Part shown: in pieces, positions 1-6,152 of the stretch
Position numbering within the stretch: the stretch's first letter is position 1
Layout of the letters: each line of letters begins with the position of its first letter
NCBI GenBank assembly: GCA_009785045.1
Contig: WQXC01000062.1
Location: 1-9,663 of the forward strand
Length of the DNA stretch: 9,663 bases
Direction of reading: 5' to 3'
Origin: Treponema sp.
Lineage (GTDB): Bacteria > Spirochaetota > Spirochaetia > Treponematales > Breznakiellaceae
The notes under the pieces: generated by a model
Told to the model about the DNA's origin: nothing
Database searches by the model: none
The model's input: the letters and a program-made list of their open reading frames with translations, nothing else
Program-made: the position numbers and the translations under genes

Positions 1-1662
1 AACAACAGTGTTGTCGAGTGCTCCGGAAACAATTTTTTTATCATCAGCGCTGAATGAAAGAGAAGTAATTTTAAACTGATGTCTTAATACAGGAGCTAAT
101 CTTCTTCCGTTTTTTGTGTTTATTATATGAATTTCACCGCTTTCTGTTCCATAAACAAGTTTCGTTCCATCATGGTTAAACTGAACCGCTGCTATGGTAT
201 CTTTATGCCGCGCCAAAACTTTTATCTTTTTTGTTTGTAAATCCATAATTGAAACTTTACCATTAGAAAAACCAATAATAGCGCTTAAATTTTCTGAACA
301 GAATGAAATAGCAGTTACTAATACAGAATCGTTTAATTCATAATCAAGTTTACTCTCCAATAAATAATTCCAGATTCGGATATTTCCGTCCCACAAAGCT
401 GCAGCCACAAAGCTGCCGCAAGGACTGAATGACTGTGCAAGCGCTGCCTCGTAGCCGGAGATAGGATTTTGCGTATTACTTTTTCCGGTTTTTATTACAT
501 AAAAACGAACATATCCGTCTGGAGAAACTGTTATTATACTATCGTTATCATGCGAAAAAGCAATTGAACTTATTTTATCGTTTATCTTAAAACTGTCTAT
601 CAATTGTCCGGTTTTAGCATTCCATAATCTTAAAAAGTTATTATTAGTAAACGTCGCAATAAACTGTTCATCTTTACTTATAACCGAAAGAACCGGAACG
701 TCGTAATTTGCAGATATCGTTCTAATTTCTTCGCCGCCGGCTGTATCCCAGATTTTTATGGTCTTGTCGGAAGAAGCTGTCGCCATAAACCGGCTGTCCG
801 GCGAAAAAGCAACTGCGTTTACATTGTCCGTATGCCCGGTTAGGTTTTTTCGCCTGCGTTCATTAAACAAATCAAAAAGGACAACCGTATTGTCATCGGA
901 AGCAGATGCCAAAAAACGGCTATTACCGCTGATTGCCACAGAGTTTATTCTTCTAACATGAGCCGAAATTCTCTCATAGCCTGTGCCATTTAAATCCCAA
1001 AATAAAATCGCGCCATCACGGCTGCCGCCTGCAAGATATCTATCATCGCTGCTTAAAAACACAGAGGTAATAAAATCGTTATTAAATGTTTTTTTGCTGC
1101 CTGTATTTGTGTTGTAAATAATTAAACTGTCAGAATTATAGGCGATATTATCATTACTGCCTGCCGAAGCCATCGATACATTTTCTGCTGTTATTGTTTT
1201 TACGACCTTTCTTTTTTTTATATCCCATATTTTAATACCGTTCGCAGAGGCAGTATAAAGCATTAATTCATCCGGACTAAAAAAAAGTGAAACGGCTTCT
1301 TCGTTAAACATGGCAATCTCTTTGCCGGTTTTAAAATCCCATACTCTTACACCGTCCTGCGCAGAAGAAGCAATCAAACTGCCACAGGGACTTACTGCCA
1401 GCGCTCTAATAAGACCTGTATGACCAAAAAAAGTTTCTTTTTCCCTGCCGGTATAAATGTCCCAAACTTTTACAGTCGTATCCAAAGCCCCGGAAACAAC
1501 ATATCTGTTATCCGGTGTAAATATAATAGTACTTATAATATCTGAATGACCTAGCTGAGGATAAACTTTTAAATCGTACCCGGAAGTTTTTTCACCCGCT
1601 GACCGGCAGGAAAAAAATGAGAAAAAGCACAATAATATTATAATACCGCTTTTAATCTTCAT
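1..1662 (-). CDS. WD40-repeat lipoprotein, 3' end cut by window edge
   Basis: The frame is open for 554 codons from ATG 1662-1660 to the left edge, so the C-terminus is missing. Residues 1-18 are a hydrophobic signal (MKIK, then IIILLCFFSFF) followed by Cys19 in FFSC, an unorthodox lipobox of the kind accepted in spirochaetes; I predict a lipid-anchored envelope protein. The rest is a run of WD40 blades. Blade-ending strands are visible as VKVWD (64-68), VRVWD (105-109), IKIWD (143-147), ILFWD (219-223), VVLFD (260-264), IKIWD (302-306), LRLWN (344-348), VRFYV (385-389), IRIWN (428-432), VSIMD (470-474) and IHIIN (511-515), with GH dipeptides before some blades (38-39, 80-81, 276-277). At least eleven blades fit two seven-bladed propellers once the missing end is added. 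WD40 propellers are protein-binding scaffolds. The start overlaps the preceding gene by 11 bases and I see no good Shine-Dalgarno, suggesting translational coupling. The missing end could carry another domain. Confidence 0.9.
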   Translation of the reverse strand, partial: MKIKSGIIILLCFFSFFSCRSAGEKTSGYDLKVYPQLGHSDIISTIIFTPDNRYVVSGALDTTVKVWDIYTGREKETFFGHTGLIRALAVSPCGSLIASSAQDGVRVWDFKTGKEIAMFNEEAVSLFFSPDELMLYTASANGIKIWDIKKRKVVKTITAENVSMASAGSNDNIAYNSDSLIIYNTNTGSKKTFNNDFITSVFLSSDDRYLAGGSRDGAILFWDLNGTGYERISAHVRRINSVAISGNSRFLASASDDNTVVLFDLFNERRRKNLTGHTDNVNAVAFSPDSRFMATASSDKTIKIWDTAGGEEIRTISANYDVPVLSVISKDEQFIATFTNNNFLRLWNAKTGQLIDSFKINDKISSIAFSHDNDSIITVSPDGYVRFYVIKTGKSNTQNPISGYEAALAQSFSPCGSFVAAALWDGNIRIWNYLLESKLDYELNDSVLVTAISFCSENLSAIIGFSNGKVSIMDLQTKKIKVLARHKDTIAAVQFNHDGTKLVYGTESGEIHIINTKNGRRLAPVLRHQFKITSLSFSADDKKIVSGALDNTVV

Positions 1663-2725
1663 TAATAATGTTGTTTAGATAATCCAGAATAAGGTCTGTA
1701 TCTTTATAACCCCTAATTTGCGAAAAAGCATTTATGGACAAACTAACTGCATCAGTTAATTGATCTTCTTTTCTTTCTATCTTGCGGTAGTAAAATACAC
1801 CCATCGCATAATATGAATCTTTATCGCCGGGATTTAATGTTATGGCTGTCTCAAAGTCTGCCAAAACAACAGCGTCTTCTAATTCTCTTCCGATGTTTGC
1901 AATTGCGCGGTTGTAATATGCAGCAGAATTCAGCGGATCAAGTTCGATAGCTTTATCAAAATCCTTAACAGCAGAATCAAGATATCCGCCAAGTGCAAGC
2001 GCTACACCGCGTTCAATGTACGGAGCGGGATTGTTGCTTACCGGGCGAACTGCTCTTGAGAAAGAACGTATATCCGGTTTTGTTTCTGTTTCGCTAAAAC
2101 TCATTGCCATACCAATAAGCGGCGATATAAGATCTATTCGTGTTCCATCGGTATCTCCGGAAACACCAGCCGGTCCTCTTAAACTTAACACCCATGTGTT
2201 GGAAGTTTGAGGTCCAAGGTTGGGATTACCTGCTCTGAACAAAACAGCGACAAAGAAAACAACAAGAATGCCTGCGGCTGCCGCAAGATAAATACGCGAT
2301 GTATTGGAAAAACTCCTTTTTGCTGCAGTAAACGAAACAACATTATCTTTTTTTTCTGTTATTCCGCCGACAGCAAGACCTGCGCCGATGGCTTCCCTGT
2401 AGTTCACTGCAATGGCATAAAATGTCCGCTCGTATATTAATGCAGTAATAAGCGGAAGTTTATATTTATCCAGAATATTTTCCGGGGTATATCCTTCGAT
2501 AGTCATGTTTGTCTGATCGCAGTATTTTTGCAAAATATCATCATCTTTGTTTAAGGAAAGCATATACAATAACGCCAGGACTTTTTCCTTATCGGCTCCC
2601 TTAAGATGAAAAATATCACATATGCGCGAAATTTCTTCTTTGTGTTCAGCGTTATACTTGGAAGCTGCCTCAAGAGTAATACCAAGGTGTTTCCGCATAT
2701 TATCGATATGTATATTTTTATTCAT
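1652..2725 (-). CDS. Single-pass membrane protein with extracytoplasmic TPR repeats
   Basis: This 357-residue protein has three parts. Residues 1-143 are helical and polar with no signal peptide, ending in a basic stretch (KR at 136-137, R144), and should be cytoplasmic. Residues 145-164 are one strong hydrophobic segment (IYLAAAAGILVVFFVAVLF). Residues 165-357 should lie outside the inner membrane and contain about three TPR-like units near 233-266, 267-300 and 301-338, with typical A-x-x-x-F-x-x-A-I-x-L-x-P endings (KDFDKAIELDP, ADFETAITLNP). TPRs bind proteins. The layout resembles membrane anti-sigma or signalling proteins, but I see no zinc-finger anti-sigma motif and no enzymatic motif, so no such function is claimed. 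The ATG overlaps the upstream stop as ATGA (2725-2722), and CAGGAG lies 5 to 6 bases upstream (about 2731-2737), a good ribosome site. The downstream WD40 lipoprotein starts inside the last codons of this gene, so the three genes form one operon. Confidence 0.85.
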   Translation of the reverse strand: MNKNIHIDNMRKHLGITLEAASKYNAEHKEEISRICDIFHLKGADKEKVLALLYMLSLNKDDDILQKYCDQTNMTIEGYTPENILDKYKLPLITALIYERTFYAIAVNYREAIGAGLAVGGITEKKDNVVSFTAAKRSFSNTSRIYLAAAAGILVVFFVAVLFRAGNPNLGPQTSNTWVLSLRGPAGVSGDTDGTRIDLISPLIGMAMSFSETETKPDIRSFSRAVRPVSNNPAPYIERGVALALGGYLDSAVKDFDKAIELDPLNSAAYYNRAIANIGRELEDAVVLADFETAITLNPGDKDSYYAMGVFYYRKIERKEDQLTDAVSLSINAFSQIRGYKDTDLILDYLNNIINED

Positions 2726-4263
2726 GTTAAGCTCCTGTTTATATTACCAATAACCTGCTGTAATAAAACCAAAAAAGGTTTCCAAAGTTCTTTATCTTCT
2801 GCGATTCCGGAAACCGAACAAAATGTTGAAAAAAGCATTTGCCTGGAATACTTGCTCATTTTATATTCACCATCGCTGCTTACCTGTAAAGGATACTGCG
2901 AAAAATGATCCGGAAGGCATTCTAGGAATTTTTCCAGATTCTTATCGTCAAATTCTTTTTCGAATATGTCTTTAAAAAATGACATCCACATAAAACGACT
3001 GTCCGGCTGCAGATATTTTTCATCTTCGACAATGTCATGACCTGTATAGGAATCTTTTTCGTCACCGTCAGACAATTGGTTATCCAAAGATACATTATAA
3101 AACTGTTTAAGGAACAAACCATGAATCATATCCAGTTCCCGTCTGGAATAATTCTCACTTACAGAAGGCTTCATTACAAGACGATGAAGCAAATTTATTT
3201 TTTCACGGTAAGTGCCTTCCAGTTTTGTTCTATTTAAATCAAATTTGTCTTTATCTTCAGTTAAAAACTTTCCAATTTTAATAATATGATTTTTGATTGT
3301 TTTTCTTTCGCTGGAATTATATGTCTCGCTGGAATCAATATCATTAGTTTTTTTATTAAGACCGTAACTTCTGCTTTTTAACTGTTTAATAAAAACTTCC
3401 ATCTCTGTGGGAACATAAATGGATTGCCCGGAAGGAGTACCTTCCAGTATTTCCTGTATAAGTTCAAAAAAAGAAATCTGGCGTTCAATTGCCGCTTTCG
3501 ACATTTCCGGAAACTCAACCCGGACAGTGTCATCCAGATTTTTCCTGCCTGTTTTTAAAAGTTCAGCAATAATATTTTTACCGGACCCGGATTTTTCAAG
3601 ACCAAATCCCAAAAGCGTATAATTTCTGTGCCCGTAGTAATCAAAAGCTTCGTAAACACTGGGAGGATCATGACGAAGTTTGTGCAGAATCAGGCCAGAA
3701 AAATCCCAGTCTTCCCACACGCGTTTTCCGTCATAATTTTCTGACATTCCGTCCAAAGCATCAAAAAAGTTTTCTGGAATCGCGCGCCGCACTGCGGAAT
3801 TTTCTTCGCTAATGGAATCGTTATACACTCTGGAAAATTCATGCAGGAATTTATCGTTTTCTGCATCCACAAAATATTTAACAACATCTGCGCTGCCGAA
3901 TATTTTTCTTGCTTTTTCTTCATCCCAGGAAGAAATATCTTTTGGGAAAAGACAGGAAAAATGCTTTTCTTTGCTTCTGGACATAGCATTAATGTCCAAT
4001 GTCCACTTGCCGCTTTTTTCGACAATATAATTTAAAATACCCAAATTGCCGGTATTATTTTTTGGAATAAAAATCAGACCAGGAAAATAATCGCGCAATA
4101 CAAGCGCCAGAACAGCAGCGTTACATTCTTTAATGGATTTCAAAATACACCTCTGATCTTGTGAAAATCGGCGGTTTACCGCGATGAATGTAATTATAGC
4201 ACGGCGCTTTTTGTCTGTATATATTGAGGGTTGATATGTATTAATCAAATTTAACTGTTCCAT
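2722..4263 (-). CDS. Unrecognised soluble protein, first gene of the operon
   Basis: I do not recognise a family. The frame encodes 513 residues from ATG 4263. It has no signal peptide and no membrane segment, and is rich in charged and aromatic residues, so it is probably cytoplasmic. Features visible: a hydrophobic segment near residues 48-76 (AAVLALVLRDYFPGLIFIP), an aromatic-rich region near 182-220 (WEDWDFSGL, YEAFDYYGHRNYTLLGFGLEKSG), a charged middle with many Lys/Asp/Glu (about 295-400), and a helical C-terminus. GLEKSGSGKN (about 220-229) is loosely P-loop-like but is not a Walker A consensus. The annotated ATG has no good ribosome site. A TTG at 4143-4141 (residue 41) has AGAGG (4154-4150) six bases upstream and a promoter-like TATACA-17-TATAAT (4221-4193) above it, so the true product may be about 473 residues. 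The stop overlaps the start of the membrane TPR gene by four bases, implying joint expression and probably a shared process. Confidence 0.8.
   Translation of the reverse strand: MEQLNLINTYQPSIYTDKKRRAIITFIAVNRRFSQDQRCILKSIKECNAAVLALVLRDYFPGLIFIPKNNTGNLGILNYIVEKSGKWTLDINAMSRSKEKHFSCLFPKDISSWDEEKARKIFGSADVVKYFVDAENDKFLHEFSRVYNDSISEENSAVRRAIPENFFDALDGMSENYDGKRVWEDWDFSGLILHKLRHDPPSVYEAFDYYGHRNYTLLGFGLEKSGSGKNIIAELLKTGRKNLDDTVRVEFPEMSKAAIERQISFFELIQEILEGTPSGQSIYVPTEMEVFIKQLKSRSYGLNKKTNDIDSSETYNSSERKTIKNHIIKIGKFLTEDKDKFDLNRTKLEGTYREKINLLHRLVMKPSVSENYSRRELDMIHGLFLKQFYNVSLDNQLSDGDEKDSYTGHDIVEDEKYLQPDSRFMWMSFFKDIFEKEFDDKNLEKFLECLPDHFSQYPLQVSSDGEYKMSKYSRQMLFSTFCSVSGIAEDKELWKPFLVLLQQVIGNINRSLT
4193..4221 (-). 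promoter_or_regulatory. Possible promoter for the three-gene operon
   Basis: On the minus strand TATACA (4221-4216) is followed after 17 bases by a perfect TATAAT (4198-4193). It lies inside the first codons of the longest frame of the 513-residue protein, above AGAGG (4154-4150) and a TTG codon (4143-4141) in the same frame. Predicted transcription would begin near 4186. A short GCGG-TAAA-CCGC hairpin (about 4171-4182) would then sit in the leader. If the promoter is real, the ATG at 4263 cannot be used from this transcript. The -35 matches consensus at four of six positions. This is sequence resemblance only. Confidence 0.4.
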
Positions 4264-4286
4264 ACTGTAATAGTGTGAAAAAGTTT

Positions 4287-4318
4287 CCTGTTTTTTCCCG
4301 GTGCATAAAAAAAACAGG
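4287..4318. repeat. 10-bp perfect inverted repeat next to terminator
   Basis: CCTGTTTTTT at 4287-4296 is the exact reverse complement of AAAAAACAGG at 4309-4318, with a 12-base loop. The right arm also forms the terminator hairpin with 4330-4337, so the two structures compete for the same bases. It lies between the copy A TPR lipoprotein and the three-gene operon. Confidence 0.6.
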
Positions 4319-4337
4319 CCTTTTTAAGACCTGTTTT
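4307..4337 (-). terminator. Rho-independent terminator of copy A cassette
   Basis: In the minus-strand RNA, AAAACAGG (from 4337-4330) pairs with CCUGUUUU (from 4318-4311). There is a one-base mismatch and three further inner pairs around a three-base loop. The stem leads directly into eight U (4314-4307). It begins 22 bases past the stop of the TPR lipoprotein gene, the expected place. It should separate the copy A cassette from the operon to its left. Confidence 0.8.
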
Positions 4338-4358
4338 AAGCAAATACTATAAACCGGA

Positions 4359-5087
4359 TTAATTTGGAGTTCTGCGGCTGTAAAGTACCTTTAAAATTTC
4401 CTGAACATCGGCAAAATCGGGATCAAAAATCGCTACTTTTTCAAAAGCGTCGATAGAAGCGTTCAGTTTTGCTGCAGCTTCAACAGGTCTGTTTGCGGCT
4501 CTTAACTGCTCCCAATCCTTGCTATAAATGATTCCCATTAAATAATAAGCGCCTTTTACACTCTGAAGGTTAATCTGCATTAGTGCCTGAAGGTCTGCTA
4601 CTGCTTTATCGTTATTATTTCCGCTTTCATAATAACTTAATCCGCGGATATATAACGCATACGGATCGTCCTTGTTTAAAGCAAGCGCCATATCGCTGTA
4701 TTTGATTGCTTCGGCGGCATCCCCAGGACCGCCCCTGTCGATATATAAACCGGCAAGCATGACGCAGGTATCAAAATCGTTGGGATTGGCAGTTAATGAA
4801 GCACGGTATTGAGTAATAAGCGCGTTAATTTCATCATCCGGTCTTATCGCTCCCTTGGTTCTGCCGGCTGTCATACGCATTGTTCTGACAGGGCGGTTAT
4901 TTACCCTTAACATGGTGATGGAATCTTCATCATCATCCTGCGGAACAAAATCCGATGATCCGAACCTTGCAACCCAGCTATCGGGGTCGTGTTCGGCAAG
5001 CGAATCGCGGTTATCCGGAATACCGGCACATCCAACCAGGATAAGCGCCGCCGCAGTTAAAACAAGAAAAGCAACTTTTATTTTCAT
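4359..5087 (-). CDS. TPR lipoprotein, copy A
   Basis: A 242-residue lipoprotein. Residues 1-19 are a signal peptide ending in the classical lipobox LVGC with Cys20 as lipid attachment site. Residues 21-70 form a polar, Asp-rich linker. A block at 72-88 (MTAGRTKGAIRPDDEIN) leads into TPR-like helices covering about 85-236, with recognisable repeat endings near 131-142 (SDMALALNKDDP) and 211-223 (SIDAFEKVAIFDP). TPR domains bind other proteins, so an envelope adaptor role is likely. A paralogue at 8571-7828 aligns along the whole C-terminal part; by hand I count about 103 identities over about 165 positions, while the linkers differ. The ATG has AGGAG (5098-5094) six bases upstream. The gene follows the secreted beta-sandwich gene after 55 bases that contain a hairpin conserved in the second copy, and it ends at a strong terminator. 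Substrate or partner unknown. Confidence 0.9.
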   Translation of the reverse strand: MKIKVAFLVLTAAALILVGCAGIPDNRDSLAEHDPDSWVARFGSSDFVPQDDDEDSITMLRVNNRPVRTMRMTAGRTKGAIRPDDEINALITQYRASLTANPNDFDTCVMLAGLYIDRGGPGDAAEAIKYSDMALALNKDDPYALYIRGLSYYESGNNNDKAVADLQALMQINLQSVKGAYYLMGIIYSKDWEQLRAANRPVEAAAKLNASIDAFEKVAIFDPDFADVQEILKVLYSRRTPN

Positions 5088-5112
5088 TTTAGTCTCCTAT
5101 AACACTTTATAT

Positions 5113-5138
5113 GGGAAAAACACCCCTCGTTTTTTCCC
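5113..5138 (-). other. Conserved intercistronic hairpin, copy A
   Basis: GGGAAAAA (5113-5120) pairs with TTTTTCCC (5131-5138) around a 10-base loop, in the 55-base gap between the PPC-like gene and the TPR lipoprotein gene. The equivalent gap of copy B (8599-8621) has nearly the same sequence, including the loop (ACACCCCTCG here, ACAACCTTCA there). In minus-strand RNA no U run follows the stem, so it is not a standard terminator. A role in mRNA processing, stability or partial attenuation is inferred. Confidence 0.6.
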
Positions 5139-5142
5139 CTAA

Positions 5143-6015
5143 TTACGGTTTTATTACAATAAGCCCAATTATAAATGCCTGGTTATTCGGCGGATTTTTG
5201 TTATTTATTCTGAATAAATAAGTTTTTGATTCATTGGCAGGAAAAACCGCATAATCCTCACGGATATTTTGACCGGAATTTGTGGAATGTGTCCTTGACG
5301 GCGGCCTGGAACCTGGATCATCCAACTGAAAGACTTGCGCTTCTACATTGGAAGTTGCTGAGCTTCCTGCTGCAAGAAGTTCGTATCTGCCTGACGGTAA
5401 TTCACCTGTAAAACCTGTACTGTTGCCTCTGGAAACAACGCTGCCAAACAGGGAAAAAGCACCGGCAGCAACATTAAGGCTTTGACCGCCTCTTTTATGA
5501 AATACAAGCTTAAGATTATCCAAAGCGCCCAATAATGGGTTTAATGTAAAAACCTGATTTACTCTTACCCTGAGCGCAAGCATTGTAATAAAAGCAGTTT
5601 CTCTGGAAGGATTAATTAATTCAACAGTATATGTCCCGCTTACCGGCACATTAAAACGGACAAGTGCCCCTTTAAGACGGAACTTATTTCTGTCGATTAT
5701 AGTCCCGTCGGTTCCGGATCCTTGATACACAATTAAATCAACTTCGCCGTCTCTGTCAGTGGCAGCCATAATCACATGCTGTACATTTGCTTCCATATGC
5801 ATGGTCATAAGCATACTGCCGGACGGAGCAACTCTCCCGCCAAACAGCGGATTTCCGTTTGGAATGTACTCGTAGTATCTATTACTCCCCATAACCTGAT
5901 CCGTAATATAAAACAAGTTACCAAGAGATACGCTAAGGTTATCATAGACTGTCTGAGCGAATGAATTCGCCGAAACAGATATAAAAACGATAATAATAAG
6001 CAGTTTTTTTAACAT
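5143..6015 (-). CDS. Secreted double beta-sandwich (PPC-like) protein, copy A
   Basis: A 290-residue exported protein. Residues 1-20 are a signal peptide with a good signal peptidase I site (NSFA before Gln21). There is no lipobox, so the mature protein should be soluble in the periplasm, secreted or surface-bound. Two beta-rich halves are visible. The first, about 45-155, contains EVDLIVYQGSGTDGT (91-105) followed by a G-x-Y-x-V-E-L-I-N strand (127-135), the pattern of bacterial pre-peptidase C-terminal (PPC) sandwiches. The second, about 183-290, has the pattern LFG, STGF, SGRYELL, YAVFPA and YLFRI. No catalytic motif and no cysteine is present. The paralogue at 9520-8642 shares these motifs in the same order. 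The GGAGG ribosome site (6032-6028) lies 12 bases from the ATG, slightly far. It is divergent from the protease gene and cotranscribed with the TPR lipoprotein. PPC assignment is from pattern only; binding target unknown. Confidence 0.85.
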   Translation of the reverse strand: MLKKLLIIIVFISVSANSFAQTVYDNLSVSLGNLFYITDQVMGSNRYYEYIPNGNPLFGGRVAPSGSMLMTMHMEANVQHVIMAATDRDGEVDLIVYQGSGTDGTIIDRNKFRLKGALVRFNVPVSGTYTVELINPSRETAFITMLALRVRVNQVFTLNPLLGALDNLKLVFHKRGGQSLNVAAGAFSLFGSVVSRGNSTGFTGELPSGRYELLAAGSSATSNVEAQVFQLDDPGSRPPSRTHSTNSGQNIREDYAVFPANESKTYLFRINNKNPPNNQAFIIGLIVIKP

Positions 6016-6041
6016 ATAAGTATAAAACCTCCGGATACATT

Positions 6042-6070
6042 AAATTAAAATTTCCAGGAAAAAATGTCAA
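6042..6070 (-). promoter_or_regulatory. Promoter of copy A cassette
   Basis: On the minus strand a perfect TTGACA (6070-6065) is followed after 17 bases by TAATTT (6047-6042). The -35 and its flank, TTGACATTTTTTCC, match the equivalent place upstream of copy B, TTGTGCTTTTTTCC. Predicted start is near 6035, leaving a leader of about 20 bases that includes the GGAGG site. The -10 is weak. It lies back to back with the protease promoter, the two -35 boxes being six bases apart. Confidence 0.6.
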
Positions 6071-6076
6071 GTATTA

Positions 6077-6105
6077 TTGTAATTACGGTAAATTTCCAAT
6101 AAAAT
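6077..6105 (+). promoter_or_regulatory. Promoter of the protease gene
   Basis: TTGTAA (6077-6082) and TAAAAT (6100-6105) are separated by 17 bases, with a predicted start near 6112 and a leader of about 40 bases. The stretch TTTCCAATAAAATA (6093-6106) recurs with one change at 9625-9638 upstream of the second cassette. The opposite promoter for copy A starts six bases away, so one regulator could control both directions. Confidence 0.6.
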
Positions 6106-6152
6106 ACAAAGAATCCAACAAACAAGGCCGATTGGCCAAAAAGGAGCGTTAA

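Larger units (their letters stand above)
4359..6015 (-). repeat. Duplicated two-gene cassette, copy A
   Basis: The gene pair (secreted PPC-like protein then TPR lipoprotein) is repeated in the same order and strand at 7828-9520. The similarity covers both proteins, the intercistronic hairpin, the TATAGGAGA ribosome site and the divergent promoter region. Protein divergence is considerable, especially in the secreted protein, so the duplication is old or the copies have been selected to differ. I see no transposase or terminal inverted repeats around it. Confidence 0.75.

Noticed and set aside
758..961. Short plus-strand frame of 67 codons
   Set aside because: Antisense to clear WD40 blades of the lipoprotein gene; a shadow frame.
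2606..2908. Plus-strand frame of 100 codons across the junction of the first two operon genes
   Set aside because: It runs antisense through the ATGA overlap of two well-supported genes and has no recognisable domain.
3540..3610. P-loop in the 513-residue protein (GLEKSGSGKN)
   Set aside because: It is not a GxxxxGK[ST] Walker A motif: Asn follows the Lys, and no Walker B was found, so no nucleotide-binding role is claimed.
1652..4263. Sigma/anti-sigma factor pair
   Set aside because: The membrane protein has the right topology, but no zinc-finger anti-sigma motif, and the upstream protein shows no sigma-factor helix-turn-helix or region 2 pattern.
6126..6137. GGCC-GATT-GGCC palindrome just before the protease ribosome site
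   Set aside because: Only four base pairs; the same motif is not seen at 9640-9663, so there is no support for an operator or switch.
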